Of a stretch of DNA of 64,000 bases, positions 35,343 to 52,100 are shown piece by piece. The notes under the pieces were generated by a model that searched no databases, was not told the origin of the DNA, and saw only the letters and a program-made list of their open reading frames with translations. The translations under genes and the position numbers were made by a program. Source of the stretch: Opisthocomus hoazin (taxonomy: Eukaryota; Chordata; Aves; Opisthocomiformes; Opisthocomidae); the NCBI RefSeq assembly GCF_030867145.1, contig NC_134434.1, positions 3,906,001 through 3,970,000 on the forward strand, written 5' to 3'. Position 1 is the stretch's first letter, and every line of letters starts with the position of its first letter.

Positions 35343-35800
35343 GGTAGTCCTGGAGAGCGACTGATCTGGTTCTAGGAAAAGGGCACTGTCACTTGAGCTG
35401 CTTTAAACACTGTCAGATCTAAACACGCTCTTCTCCTGGTCGTTGGCATTTTGGTTATTAAAAGAGCTCAGTGGATAAAGCTCGGTGAATAACACAGGGG
35501 CAAGGTCAGAAAAATGATGCCTGCGATCCAAGGTAATATTCAGTGTCAAGCACTGGCCTGTGTGTGAAGAGTTTGTTCCAAGGAGGGCTCTGGCACTGCC
35601 AGTACCTGTTTTTTTGGAGTTCAAACCCCAAAGCTCAGCCCTGGGTTCCCTGCATAGGGAGGTTGATGGAAACACCCTGTGTCATGCCCAGATGGAGCCC
35701 AGAAACAACCAGTGGGAAATGATGAGCGCAGGGGTGCATCTGAAGTCCTGCCTCTCTGGGCAGTCTCTGACTGCCATGGACATGTAGAAGCCAGAGGACA

Positions 35801-36907
35801 GAATCATAGAATGATAGAATGATTTGGGCTGGAAGGGACCTTCAAAGATCGTCTAGTGCAACACCCCTGCTGTGGGCAGGGATATCTTTGACTAGGTCAG
35901 GTTGCTCAAAGACACATCCAACCTGAGCTTGAACACTTCCAATGATGGAAGACTCCATCTTCCTTATAAGCCTCCTTTATATATTAAAAGGCTGCCATGT
36001 GGTGTGCTCAGAGCCTGCTTGTCTCCATGCTGAACAGGCTCAACTCTCTCAGCCTTTCTTCATAGGAGAGGTGTTCCAGTACCTAGATCATTTTTGTGGC
36101 CCTCCTCTGCACCTGCTCAAGCAGGTCCGTGTTTTCTTTGTACCAGGGTTCCCAGAGCTGGATACAGCACTTGACATGCTGTCTCATGAGAGCAGAGCAG
36201 AAGAGGAGAATCACCTCTCTCTGCAGGGCTGCTCTCAATCCAGTCATCCCCTGCTATATACTGATAGTGGGGAGTGCCCTGACCCCTGTGCAGGACCTTG
36301 CGCTTGGCCTTGATGAACTTCATCAGGTTCACGTGGACTTACTCTTCAAACCCATCAAGGTCCCTCTGGATGGCATCCCTTCCCACTGGTGTATCAATTG
36401 CACCACTCAGCTTGCTGTCATCTGCAAACTTGTTGAGGGTGCACTCAAGCCTACTGTGTATGTCATTAGTGCAGATATTAAACAGTATTGATTCTGGTAT
36501 GAACGCTTAAGGGAGATCATTGGCTTCCATTTGGACATTGAGCCTTTGACTGTAGCTCCTCAGATGCGGCCATCCAGCCAGTTCCCTATGCATCTAACAG
36601 CCCACCCATCAAAATCATAAGTCTCCAATTTAGTGGCACAAATGTTGTGGGGCAGCATGTCAAAGGCCTTGCAGAAGTCCACGTAGATGACATCAGTTGC
36701 TCTTCGCTTGTACACCGATGCAGTCACTTCATCGCAGCAGGCCACTGGATTAGTCAGGCACAATTTGCTCTTGGGGAAGACATGTTGGCTGTCTCAGATC
36801 ACCTCCCTGTGTTCCACAGACTTCGACATAACTTCCAGGAAGGCCTGTTCCATGATCTTACCAGTCACTGACGTGGGGCTGACCGGTTGATCGTTCCCAG
36901 GGTCCTC
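35801..36907 (-). mobile_element. CR1 LINE, 5'-truncated, in duplication block copy 2
   Basis: Same element and same insertion point as 10418-11525, with few substitutions. The RT remnant on the minus strand lies at 36560-36763 ([17 protein letters not shown]). Inactive. Confidence 0.9.
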
Positions 36908-37217
36908 CTCATTTCTCTATTAAAACAATGAGATTAATTCCAAGAATGAAAATAGCTCCAAGAGAATTCCTGCATAAGCAATATGAGCCTAACTGACTAT
37001 GGGCAGAGTCAAGGAGAGGTAATGAGCCGACTTCCGCTCAGATTTAGAAGGAAAAATGTTCCAAGAGAAGACCATTTGTAGGTGAGGAGAACACAAGTAC
37101 ATCTGTAAAGGAGAACACAGAAAAACGCAGACAGCAGCTTCTTGTGAGGAACATGTGGAAGGCTGCCTGACTGCTCAGGGTGCAGAAGAACTGTGATACA
37201 CAACACACTGTCCCACC

Positions 37218-37545
37218 TAACCCTGCAGGTACCTGGAAGGTGTTGGAGGAGGTTGTCCTTTGACTGAACATTTCTCTGGTCAAATGCTAGCCGCAGGTAG
37301 AAATCCATAGCATGAATGTGTGCGCTGGCTACCTCTTGAAGAAGAAACTGCAGTTGCAATAGAGCTCTATTTGGAATTTCTGTGCTCAGCACGGAAGTTG
37401 ACCTCTATCTATCAATAGCTCTGCATTGGTACCTTAGTCCCCAGGTACACCCAAGGGAAGTTAACATCAAGCATTTAGAGGTGTGTAGGCTGTGTTTGAT
37501 GTGGTGGAGGAAAACATACCTTGAAAGGGGACTGCTATTGATCAA
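37218..37545. other. Segment present in block copy 2, absent from copy 1
   Basis: Roughly 330 bp between CCCACCTAA and GATCAAGTTACAGG. In copy 1 the flanks are joined directly through the palindrome at 11834-11857. There is no terminal repeat or target-site duplication that would mark it as a transposon, so deletion from copy 1 is the simpler reading. Confidence 0.65.
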
Positions 37546-37816
37546 GTTACAGGAAGATTATTGAAAGCAAGCAAGGATGACTTTGAAAAAGCAGTCCCCG
37601 TGGGATTTGCAGCATGCCGCTGTTGTTATCAGCCACGCTGTCTGGATTAGCAGAGCATGCCTGTAGGCACTGATGAGTGCACACTGTGAATCACTGGTGG
37701 ATCACGTGACATGGAAGATCTAGCTTCAGCCTAGTGTGTAGCAAGATGGACACAGATTTTTGAAGTGGGAGCTACAGCAGAGGCAAGATGTCACTCTGTC
37801 ACCAAAGCATCCACAA

Positions 37817-38388
37817 TTCCTTCCTTCCTTCCTTCCTTCCTTCCTTCCTTCCTTCCTTCCTTCCTTCCTTCCTTCCTTCCTTCCTTCCTTCCTTCCTTCC
37901 TTCCTTCCTTCCTTCCTTCCTTCCTTCCTTCCTTCCTTCCTTCCTTCCTTCCTTCCTTCCTTCCTTCCCTCCTTCCTTCCTTCCTTCCTTCCTCCCTCCC
38001 TCCCTCCCTTCCTCCCTTCCTCCCTTCCTCCCTTCCTCCCTCCCTTCCTCCCTTCCTCCCTTCCTCCCTTCCTCCCTTCCTCCCTTCCTCCCTCCCTTCC
38101 TCCCTTCCTTCCTCCCTTTGCCTTCCTGCCTTCCTGCCTTCCTGCCTTCCTGCCTGCCTTCCTGCCTTCCTTCCTGCCTTCCTGCCTTCCTTCCTTCCTG
38201 CCTTCCTGACTTCCTGCCTTCCTGCCTGCCTTCCTGCCTTCCTTACTTACTTCCTTCCTTCCTTCCTTCCTTCCTGCCTTCCTGCCTTCCTGCCTTCCTG
38301 CCTTCCTGCCTTCCCGCCTTCCCGCCTTCCCGCCTTCCTGCCTTCCTGCCTGCCTTCATTCCTTCCTTCCCTCCTTCCCTCCTTCCTG

Positions 38389-38420
<32 letters not shown>

Positions 38421-38520
38421 CCTTCCTTCCTTCCTTCTTGTGTTCCTGTCTTCTATCCTTCCTTCCTTCCTGCCTGCCTGCCTGCCTGCCTTCCCCTCTG
38501 CCTGCCTTCCTGCCTTCCTT
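37817..38520. repeat. Expanded (TTCC)n / (CCCT)n / (CCTG)n microsatellite, copy 2
   Basis: About 700 bp of pyrimidine-only strand, starting with a long pure TTCC run (about 37817-37967). It then passes into CCTCCCT-type units, CCTTCCTG units and back to TTCC. Spurious open frames of up to 268 codons (FLPS repeats) result. Copy 1 is about 220 bp. Confidence 0.97.
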
Positions 38521-39379
38521 CCAGATTTTTCAGTTTGTTTCACAAAGTGGATTTCCTCCTCACAGGGTTAATGGGATGATGTCTCTCGTGGGTGATGTTG
38601 TATGGCACTTCCTATGTGAAAAACCAAAGACATCATAAACCTCCATTCAGTAACGGGTAGCAATTGCATTTGTTCAGCACTGAACCCAAGGTGCTTAGAG
38701 GTGAAGCAAAAGCATTTCCAGCATGAGCAGAGGCAAAGCATGTTTGAAAACATCCGCTGTAAGAAGCGCAGCTTTCAAATGGCGTTGTCGGTTATGCTGC
38801 AATTATTTGTTCGGCATGCTGGGAGAGACGTCACCAGACCCGATGGGCAGTGTGACAGGGAATGCCTAGGCTCCACTTCAGCACTCATTCTTCAGACAGC
38901 AGTCCTGTGTGTAAAAGGAGAACTCTCAGGAATGCTAGCCCAAGCTGAACAGAAATGCCGGCACCCTAATCCTTTGGAGGAAAACTCTTCTTCCCTGCCC
39001 TTCTGCTAAGACATGGCTGAGTGCTGGAGCCTGCATATGGTACGGACACACTTTTGTCTAGAAGAAGCCTGTTTATTCTGCTGGTGGGCATTGAGCCATG
39101 TGGAATTAAATATGAGGAGTTCTTTCTCCACGCCTAGCATACCATGTCTAGTCCATGTGGGTGTTTGTGGGTTGTCTGGTTAAGACGTATCCTTTCTCAG
39201 GATAGCTGTGAAGAAACCGGGATGGCCTTTTGCCATCTCCTCACGCTGCTTCTCCACTCAGCGACCAATTGCTTCAGGTCTCCCCTGACCTCACAACAGG
39301 AAAAAGGAAATTGAATGCATCTTTCCTTTAGGGAGTTTGGTCCACAGCTTCTGCTATTGCTTGTGTCTTCTCTTTCCAG

Positions 39380-40028
39380 TGATAACATTCTTCCGTGGCT
39401 TCCTGCAGCCTGAAGAAGACTGAGCATCTCAGTGGAGAAGGACAGACTGTCTAACTGGAAAGGTAAGTAGAGTGGCTGTTAGGACAGACCTGTCATTTGA
39501 AGTTGGGCTGCGCTTGCATGAGTGCCCAAATTGCACAGTTACTCAGACGCCACTCATGTTCTCAGCTAAGGCCTCTGGAAGCAATCGCTGCTGGACATTG
39601 GGTCTCAGCTGAGAAGGTGACCTTCCGAATGCCCTTGCCATCACCATCACCCGTCAAAACAACTGCAGTGCTGCTGCTGCAGGGCAGGTGAGGAGGGGAA
39701 CACGCCTCTTGGATAAGAAGAGGGAAGGAAACGGGTCAGAAATGAAGCAATGTTGGCATTGTGCCACCAGATAGCCAGCAGCCATAGTGTCAGGGTGCCC
39801 TAACAGTGCTGGCGTCCGCTGCCCCAAGGAGATTCCCTGCTCACCCCACTAAAGTCTTCTGGGGACACACCTTTCTCTCTGTGAGGCTTGTACTTGGCAA
39901 GGTCTGAGCTTAACCCAAGAGACGGGGACATAGTTTGAGCTCTAAACAGGTAAAATGTGTCTCTTATCCTCTCCAGGTCAAGCTGCAGTGACCACTTCAC
40001 TTGGTCACTGCCTTGCCAGCCAGCACAG
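39380..40028 (+). ncRNA. Candidate spliced noncoding transcript, copy 2
   Basis: Segments 39380-39462 (83 nt), 39566-39687 (122 nt) and 39977-40028 (52 nt) correspond to the three in copy 1. They have the same acceptors (TCTCTTTCCAG, GTTCTCAG, CCTCTCCAG) and donors (GTAAGT, GTGAGG, GTATGT). The middle segment carries an extra ATCACC-type hexamer. No shared protein frame. Transcription is unproven. Confidence 0.4.
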
Positions 40029-40212
40029 GTATGTATTGCCTTCCTTCCAGTTCAGTCTCTTCAGCTCCCTGAGAAGTGCCTCCAGTTAGCAAGTATCTTG
40101 CAGGGTGACTTGTAGGGTCTCAGAGCAGAGTCATCACACGACCCCATACTGGTCTTGGCCTCACAAGTTAGCTAGGTTTGGACTTTACCTCTTTGGGCTC
40201 CGATTCCAAAGC

Positions 40213-40900
40213 TTTCCTGTGTTATGGATTTCCACAGCAGGGCTGTATTGCTGTTGGGGCTGTGCTGCTGGCATGGGAGTACAGGAAACATGTGCTGCAG
40301 GAGGCGTAAGGGCACTGTCATGAGAACCTAAGATCAACGCTCAGGTTCTAGGCGCTTCTTCTCCATGGGGGTGTAATGGGGAGGTCAACTCTCCTCGTGG
40401 ATCTGGCAACATTCCTGGACTTCTGTCATAGGAGTTCTCTGGTGCCTGTATAACAGAGCAGCTGAATTGAGCTTCTCTGACAAAATTGTTGGCAAAAGAA
40501 ATTTCCCAATTTTGTTGCTGGTCCTCTTGTTGGTGCTGTTACTGGAATGCTGCTTTTGTGCTCGGGAGAGACACTGTGTTATTTCTTGTTCAGTTTGTCA
40601 TAGATCCATGACCCTCTGCAGTCCATATGGGGAGTACACCAACTGCATCTATTTAAATCCTTCTCTGAGAGATCAGCCTTTATGAGCACTCGTGGAGCAG
40701 TGATTTCCTCACTTTGCATCAGCCCTTAGCAGGTCACAGCAGCCTGACTCCAGAAATAGTGTGTCAGGGGAAAACGGCTCCTCTTCTCTATGTATGGCAG
40801 CAAATCCCAAGTGAACAAAAAGTAACCTTCAGTGTCTCATTCAGTGGTGTTTGAGTTAGATGCTTATTATTTTTTATGCTCAGTGGGCATTCTCCATCAC
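40213..40900. repeat. Block region shared only with copy 3
   Basis: From the point where copy 1 diverges, this sequence continues to match 59740-60330, for example GTTGGGGCTGTGCTGCTGGCATG and the TTACTGGAA.GCTGCTT stretch. It belongs to the ancestral block and was lost from copy 1. It contains an acceptor-like TTTCCACAG before CAGGGCTG. Confidence 0.7.
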
Positions 40901-41691
40901 AGATTCATCAGCAGAGCATCATTACATGGTACAGATCAGAATTTGCTGACAGTGACGTTACAGTAACAAGCTTTGGATTTATGGTGCAAGTTTAAGCAAG
41001 TATATGGTTGTTGTTGGTAAGGCATTCCTCAGAATCTGTCACATAAGTGCGCCAAAGTTGCTGACAAGCCTAGGAGTATTTTCCGGGCATTTCAGTGTGA
41101 GAACACCTGTTGGATGTTTTTCTCCAATTTGTCAATTTTATTTTCCCTCATTTTATTTTTCATCCTGATGGTGTCTTCTGAAATTTCTTGGTTGTCCTTT
41201 ACTCCACTGGTTCATGAGCCCTGTGTTATTTTCAGTGAGTGTAATCATAGTATCGTATGACTGTAACCGTTGTTCAGATGTGCAAATGGACAGTCAGTGA
41301 CATGGCAGATACAAAACATAAGTCAAAATACAAGACACTACAAAGCCCAGAGCTCCTGCAGATACTTGCCTGCGTATTTTCATCTTCTGGTGGCTTTCAT
41401 GGGCAGTGCAAGATCTTGTTAGGTCTAGGGTATCTTTTTGCACAAGTACCCCTGTTCTCCGTGAAATCAGCAGAAGTCGAGCAGTGCACCTAAAAGTGAT
41501 GTAGAAAAATACTGCATGGAAGCACTACTTTCTTCCTGATGAGAGTGAGCAGAGGATCAATGTTGTTACAATGGATCCTTTTGAGCAAGTTTGCGTTTTT
41601 TAAAGGATTCTCAACCTGTAAAGGAAGGGCTATTTAAGGCAACTCTTAGTTCGATAGATCAGAGTCACTGTCTCCTCAGCCTAGAATTGGG
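40901..41691. other. Unassigned spacer up to the gene C breakpoint
   Basis: No exon 14-38 homology, no MYH 3'UTR-like sequence and no recognised repeat. It directly abuts intron 13 of gene C at about 41692. Confidence 0.55.
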
Positions 41692-47476
<5,785 letters not shown>

Positions 47477-48144
47477 CTTTGAGGGGAAAGAATTAGTTAG
47501 AGTTAGACAATAGTTTCCTGTGCTGGTCATGAAATCTCTTGAGAATGAGACAACATTCTAAATAATTTTAGTCTTCTAACTATGAGCAGAAATTTTAATA
47601 TTGCTTATCATTTTGCAATATTATCACACTGGTAGGTGTTTTGCCATTTTAGTGTTGGTATACTGAAGAATTAAACCGAAAGCAAATCTCTCTCTTCATT
47701 ATCAGTGATGTCTCTAAGAAGTCCTTTCATTGCCCATTATCTGTGGAAAGTCAATTTACTTACTTTCACACTATGTGTGTCTTATCACACTCAGTCCAAT
47801 CTTTTCTGCTGTGGGTATGAATACAAAAAATGGCAAATGTGTATAGTAAAATTACCTCAAGATAATTAGACTAACAGTTAATAAATTAGGGTGTTTCCTT
47901 TCTGGTTGTAAGTCAGTCGCTAGTATTTTAGGAAGTTGGTAACTTTCTTGTTATGTTCCATAGTATTCCAGAGATAAATTTTAAGTTAGAAATAAAAAGC
48001 TGTCATGGAAAGCAGATTGAAAATTTCAGCTGCCAGAAGCAAGCCCTCCCTTCTGGTTATCAGAAGCAATCCAAATGCAGTGAGACATGCAAGATAAAGA
48101 GAAACTGCCCAGTCTCTGCAGTCCTACAGAACCCATACACTTAC

Positions 48145-48333
48145 CTTGAGACTTTCAGTGAGAGCAGGACAGAATAGTCCCAAGGAGATTTTATAGAGTC
48201 TGGTGTGCAGATGCTCTGGATTCTTCCCCTTTCTTCGGTCAAAGGATTTTTGGCCAACCTTTTTTGGCAAGGCATTGTTTAGCAGACTTACCTAAAGACA
48301 TAATTGTCATTTGATTTGACTAGATATAATTAG
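48145..48333 (-). promoter_or_regulatory. Gene C core promoter and noncoding exon 1
   Basis: TATA box CTATAAAAT at 48188-48196 on the minus strand, with a leader-exon donor GTAAGG just below 48145. E-box at 48308-48313 and AT-rich MEF2-like element at 48320-48333, in the same order as in A and B. The proximal CArG/MEF2-like block is degraded: the A/T core is interrupted by GG (CAAAGGATTTTTGG, about 48240-48253). Confidence 0.68.
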
Positions 48334-49093
48334 AAATTTTTTGTATCTTACCAGCTATGTGGCCATATCTACTATATATAATTTGACAAGAGAATTAAGG
48401 AGAGAATCTTGATCAGTTAAGGCATTTGCAGAACTTGGATGCAGGACTTAAGGATTACGTTGACGTATTTCTGGGTGACTTTCTGATCCGCCCAAGACGG
48501 ATTGTTCAGTATACAGGGCTGCAACAATTCTAATTATACAATGCAGGTAGTAGCATTTATCTCCTTCACATGATGTTGTGAGTTTTATAAAGAAATACTT
48601 GAAAAATAACAGTATACCGAAACGTACAACTAGTTGTGTCTAAAACCAAGGTGTTTTTCTTGACAATAGAAAACCAGAAACCTATTGTAGCTGAGATTCC
48701 TGCAGAGACAATATATCAACTCTTGAAATACAGCTCATATATAGAGCACTTCAGGTGATTTCCGAGGTCTTGAGATAAATACAGGTGCCAATGCATATAA
48801 AGATATTATAAAGATAAATATAAAGCTATATTATATTTAAAAGATATTAAATTTCACAGAAAGATGAGGTATCTAAAGATACTCTGCATGTCCCTAACAA
48901 TGAACAAGGAGTTGCAAACTGTTGTGGCATCTACTATATAACTTATGTGAACAGGAGGTCAAAAGGTGCCTTCTGATTTTATCAGGTAAAAATCACAGCA
49001 TCCTCATGTCTGCAAAAAAGCAAGTCTTTTCAGCTGAGCAAAAAAATAAAATTCCTAATTTACAGAGTTCAGCCAGAGGAAATACATAACAAC
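48334..49093. other. Upstream flank of gene C, no gene seen
   Basis: AT-rich sequence including a TATAAAGAT-type simple stretch at about 48797-48850. No coding frame or element recognised. Confidence 0.5.
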
Positions 49094-49170
49094 TCTTACT
49101 TGAGCTGCTTTAAATTGTGTCAGATCTAAACACATTCTTCCCCTTGTCATTGGCATTTTGGTTGTTAAAA
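49094..49170. repeat. Short remnant of the intergenic block near gene C
   Basis: GCTTTAAATTGTGTCAGATC and the following TTGGCATTTTGGTTGTTAAA resemble the first part of block copies 1 and 2 (10018-10085, 35400-35467). This marks the gene-proximal edge of a third, diverged copy whose distal part is at 57998-60330. Confidence 0.65.
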
Positions 49171-52100
49171 GAGCTGAGTGAATAAGACATGCATGGATGG
49201 TGCAAAGGTCTGATGTAATATCTAGCATCAGGCTGGGTTTAGAAGACCATGCAAGAAGAGCAAGGGATGGCTGGGGCCTCTCCCAGGGCATGAGATCTCG
49301 TAGTTTTCTCCCCTCAGGTTGGGGACTGAAAGCAACATCCCCTGGCAGCAGCAGGTTACGTATGAAATAGCTGCTGTTGCATTTCTGTGGGACCCTGCTC
49401 CCAGTGGTACCACGTAAGCCTGTCTTAGGCAGTGCTGTCAGGCTGGGACAAAGTGCCCGCAGGATGTGTCAGGGCTATACAGAGAGTCTAGCTGAGTGTG
49501 CTAGGCTAGATGACCTGACTCTGGGGACTCAAAATCTTTGACTTCCCAGTGGTCACTGGCAAAGCCAGTCTTGTTAGTAGAGCTCTTCTGGGTTTTTGCT
49601 GTTGTGTTGTGCAGGATGTGGACCCAGCTGTGTAACAGGCAGGAGGCACATGGCTGGGCAGCTCTGGGCATGCAGGCAGTCGATGGAAGGCCTAGTTGGA
49701 AAGGGAAGCAGCCAGTGACTTGAGGTGTCTCCGTGTGTTGATGGTCACTCAGCAGTGCTTTTAGGATGGAGAGCTTGGGTGTAGCTTCTGCTCTGAGCAC
49801 ACAAGCCAGTGTTAGAAACAAAACCATTTTTTGAAAGAGCTCTTAGACTCAGACAATGCTAACATTTTCTATTACAGACAGCCCATAAAATGGAAGAAAA
49901 GGCATTGTTCCCCACTTGTCCATCTCAATAACTCCTCTCCCACTGACTGAACAACACGGTAGGTCAGCAAATGGAGTTTTTAGATCAGCTAGTCAATAGG
50001 TCTAAAAAGTACCAAAGACAGTATAAGATAGCTCGCACGAAGATCTCTACAGGACTAAAAGAAAGGCCCATGCAAGTGATGCGGTCAACTGGTTAAGCAG
50101 AGCAGCCCACAGAGAATGAACAGAGATGTTTTAAAATCCAGACTGTCAGATGGGAAGTGCTGAGACTGCATGGTTCTCTCTCCTGGAGCTGTGCATAAGC
50201 AGATCCAAAACCTTCAGTAGCTGCTTGGAGACATCAGCTCTGTTACTGACAGTACTACAACTTGTACCAATTAAAGTAGTTACTTTCACGTCCTGCCTTA
50301 GCTTGCAGAAGATGCGCAGAAACGCTGGCCTTAAAATAGGGTAATGTGTCAGAGCTCCCAAACAGACAAGTAGGAATCTGCAGACATACAACTTGGTTCC
50401 TAAGTTTCCTGAAAATAAAGGGTGTTTCTTCTTCATGAGCAAGCTTAGTCTTGTTCTCTATAAAGTATCATTATGAGGTCTTCACTATGCACTGTCCATG
50501 TTTTTTCTACATAGGAGATAACCAACAAAAGAAGTATAACTGAAAATGGATACGTGATTGCCAGAGAAGGAAAACTCAATTGAAAGGAGTTTGGGGTTTT
50601 TTAATGCATGAGTTCTTGCTCTAAAATAGCTAAGAAGTATGACTGGGGAAGAAAGGAGGCATGTAGAAAGATGCTTCTCAGTCCATCTACAAGCAAGGAA
50701 AGTATTTCTTATCTGCTGCAAGAAGGACCTGAGCAGTGTTGTAACAATGATCAGTACATAAGAGCATATTTCCAGGGACTGTGGTTGGTTGTGACCAGAA
50801 GACTCATGGATCACAGTTGCTGTTTCGCATCAGGCTTCACACTGTGTGTATCTAAATTGCCTGGCAACTAGGTGCTGCAAAAAAATAAACCCATTTTATT
50901 TGTGTTTTAAGCTTATGATGAGCATCAGAAGTTGAACATGCATTGAGTGAGATGGTTGTAACTTCATCAGAAGACTAAGGAACTAACCAGGCATAGAGTG
51001 ATGTAAGGGCATCTGATATCTGCTTTAATGATTTGATATGAACACATATCAGCAAATTCTTCAGCCCTTTTATCTGTGTCTTGACAGAAATTTTCAGGAA
51101 TACGCTGAGATATTGTGTTGCTGACACACACCCCAAAAGGTTGATATTGCCTGTCTGTTCTCCTTGCTCTGGGATTACAGGTTGTGAAGCTGACCCTTAC
51201 AGGCAAATAAGGTCTATAATCATCTGATTAGGAGACAAATGAACCTTGCTTACATGGGAGCACTGGAAGATTTCCACAAGAGCTGGACTGGCTTAGATGT
51301 GTCTGCCCAGTAAATGGACTACTCTCACCAGCAGATCTAGAAAGCTGTTCAAATGAAGTGTTTAAGACCCTTCAGAAGTCCTACATAGGCAGAAGTCTCT
51401 GGAACCAATTGCTAGTAGCGTGCAGTGTGCACATATGTGCAGATCACTGCTTAAAAAGGAACAAGGTGTTGCTAAACAGGAGCTCAGCTTGCAACCGAGC
51501 TCTTTCTACTGTTTGTTCTCTCAAGCTTTGCTTTATAACTGAGAGTTTAAATATCATGGCAAGAAATTGTTATTAAATCATATTTAGGGAGATTCCTAAA
51601 AGTTAGAAAAATCATCATATGGTTGCAGACTTACGGGTTTGTCTTTTTCCTTAAAATTCTAATTACAAACATTCTTTAAAAGTGTACCCACCTTTGAGCT
51701 GTCATTACAGACTACATCTAGTGCACTTGTCTGTTTTTCTGTTAGTTGGATTGTACAATTAAGGTGATTGCTAATTTATCAGGCTGATCAAGGATGGAGG
51801 TGTTCATCAGGGTTGAACAGTAAACAGCCCAGTGCTTGGCATTAAACAATTCAGTGCCGATAAAATGAATGACAGTGTAAATTCAGTAAGTCTTGCTGGA
51901 GCAAACAGTAACCGAAATCTTTTGCTAAGTGTGATGAAAAATAAGACATATTTAACATTTAACATTTCATTTGAAAACTGTAATATCATACAATTTTATT
52001 TTTCTGATTCTCATTAACCAAAAATTCCCTGCTTTTCCACAAATGCTATTATAATGCATATATTTTAAGCAAGAAAAAATGATTGATAGCAATGGCAGCT

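Larger units (their letters stand above)
35343..40212. repeat. Intergenic duplication block, copy 2 (upstream of gene B)
   Basis: Counterpart of 9962-13990. It is longer because of the expanded TTCC array and the 37218-37545 segment. It contains the same CR1 insertion and the same plus-strand splice-ready segments. High similarity to copy 1 implies recent duplication or ongoing conversion. Confidence 0.9.

Noticed and set aside
37218-37545. The 328-bp segment as a transposon insertion
   Set aside because: No terminal inverted repeats, target-site duplication or CR1-like tail. Parts of the flanks and the palindrome in copy 1 favour a deletion there.
37765-38579. 263-268 codon FLPS-repeat open frames
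   Set aside because: They are translations of the TTCC microsatellite in different frames, with no composition or context of a gene. Copy 1 gives the same artefact at 12064-12457.
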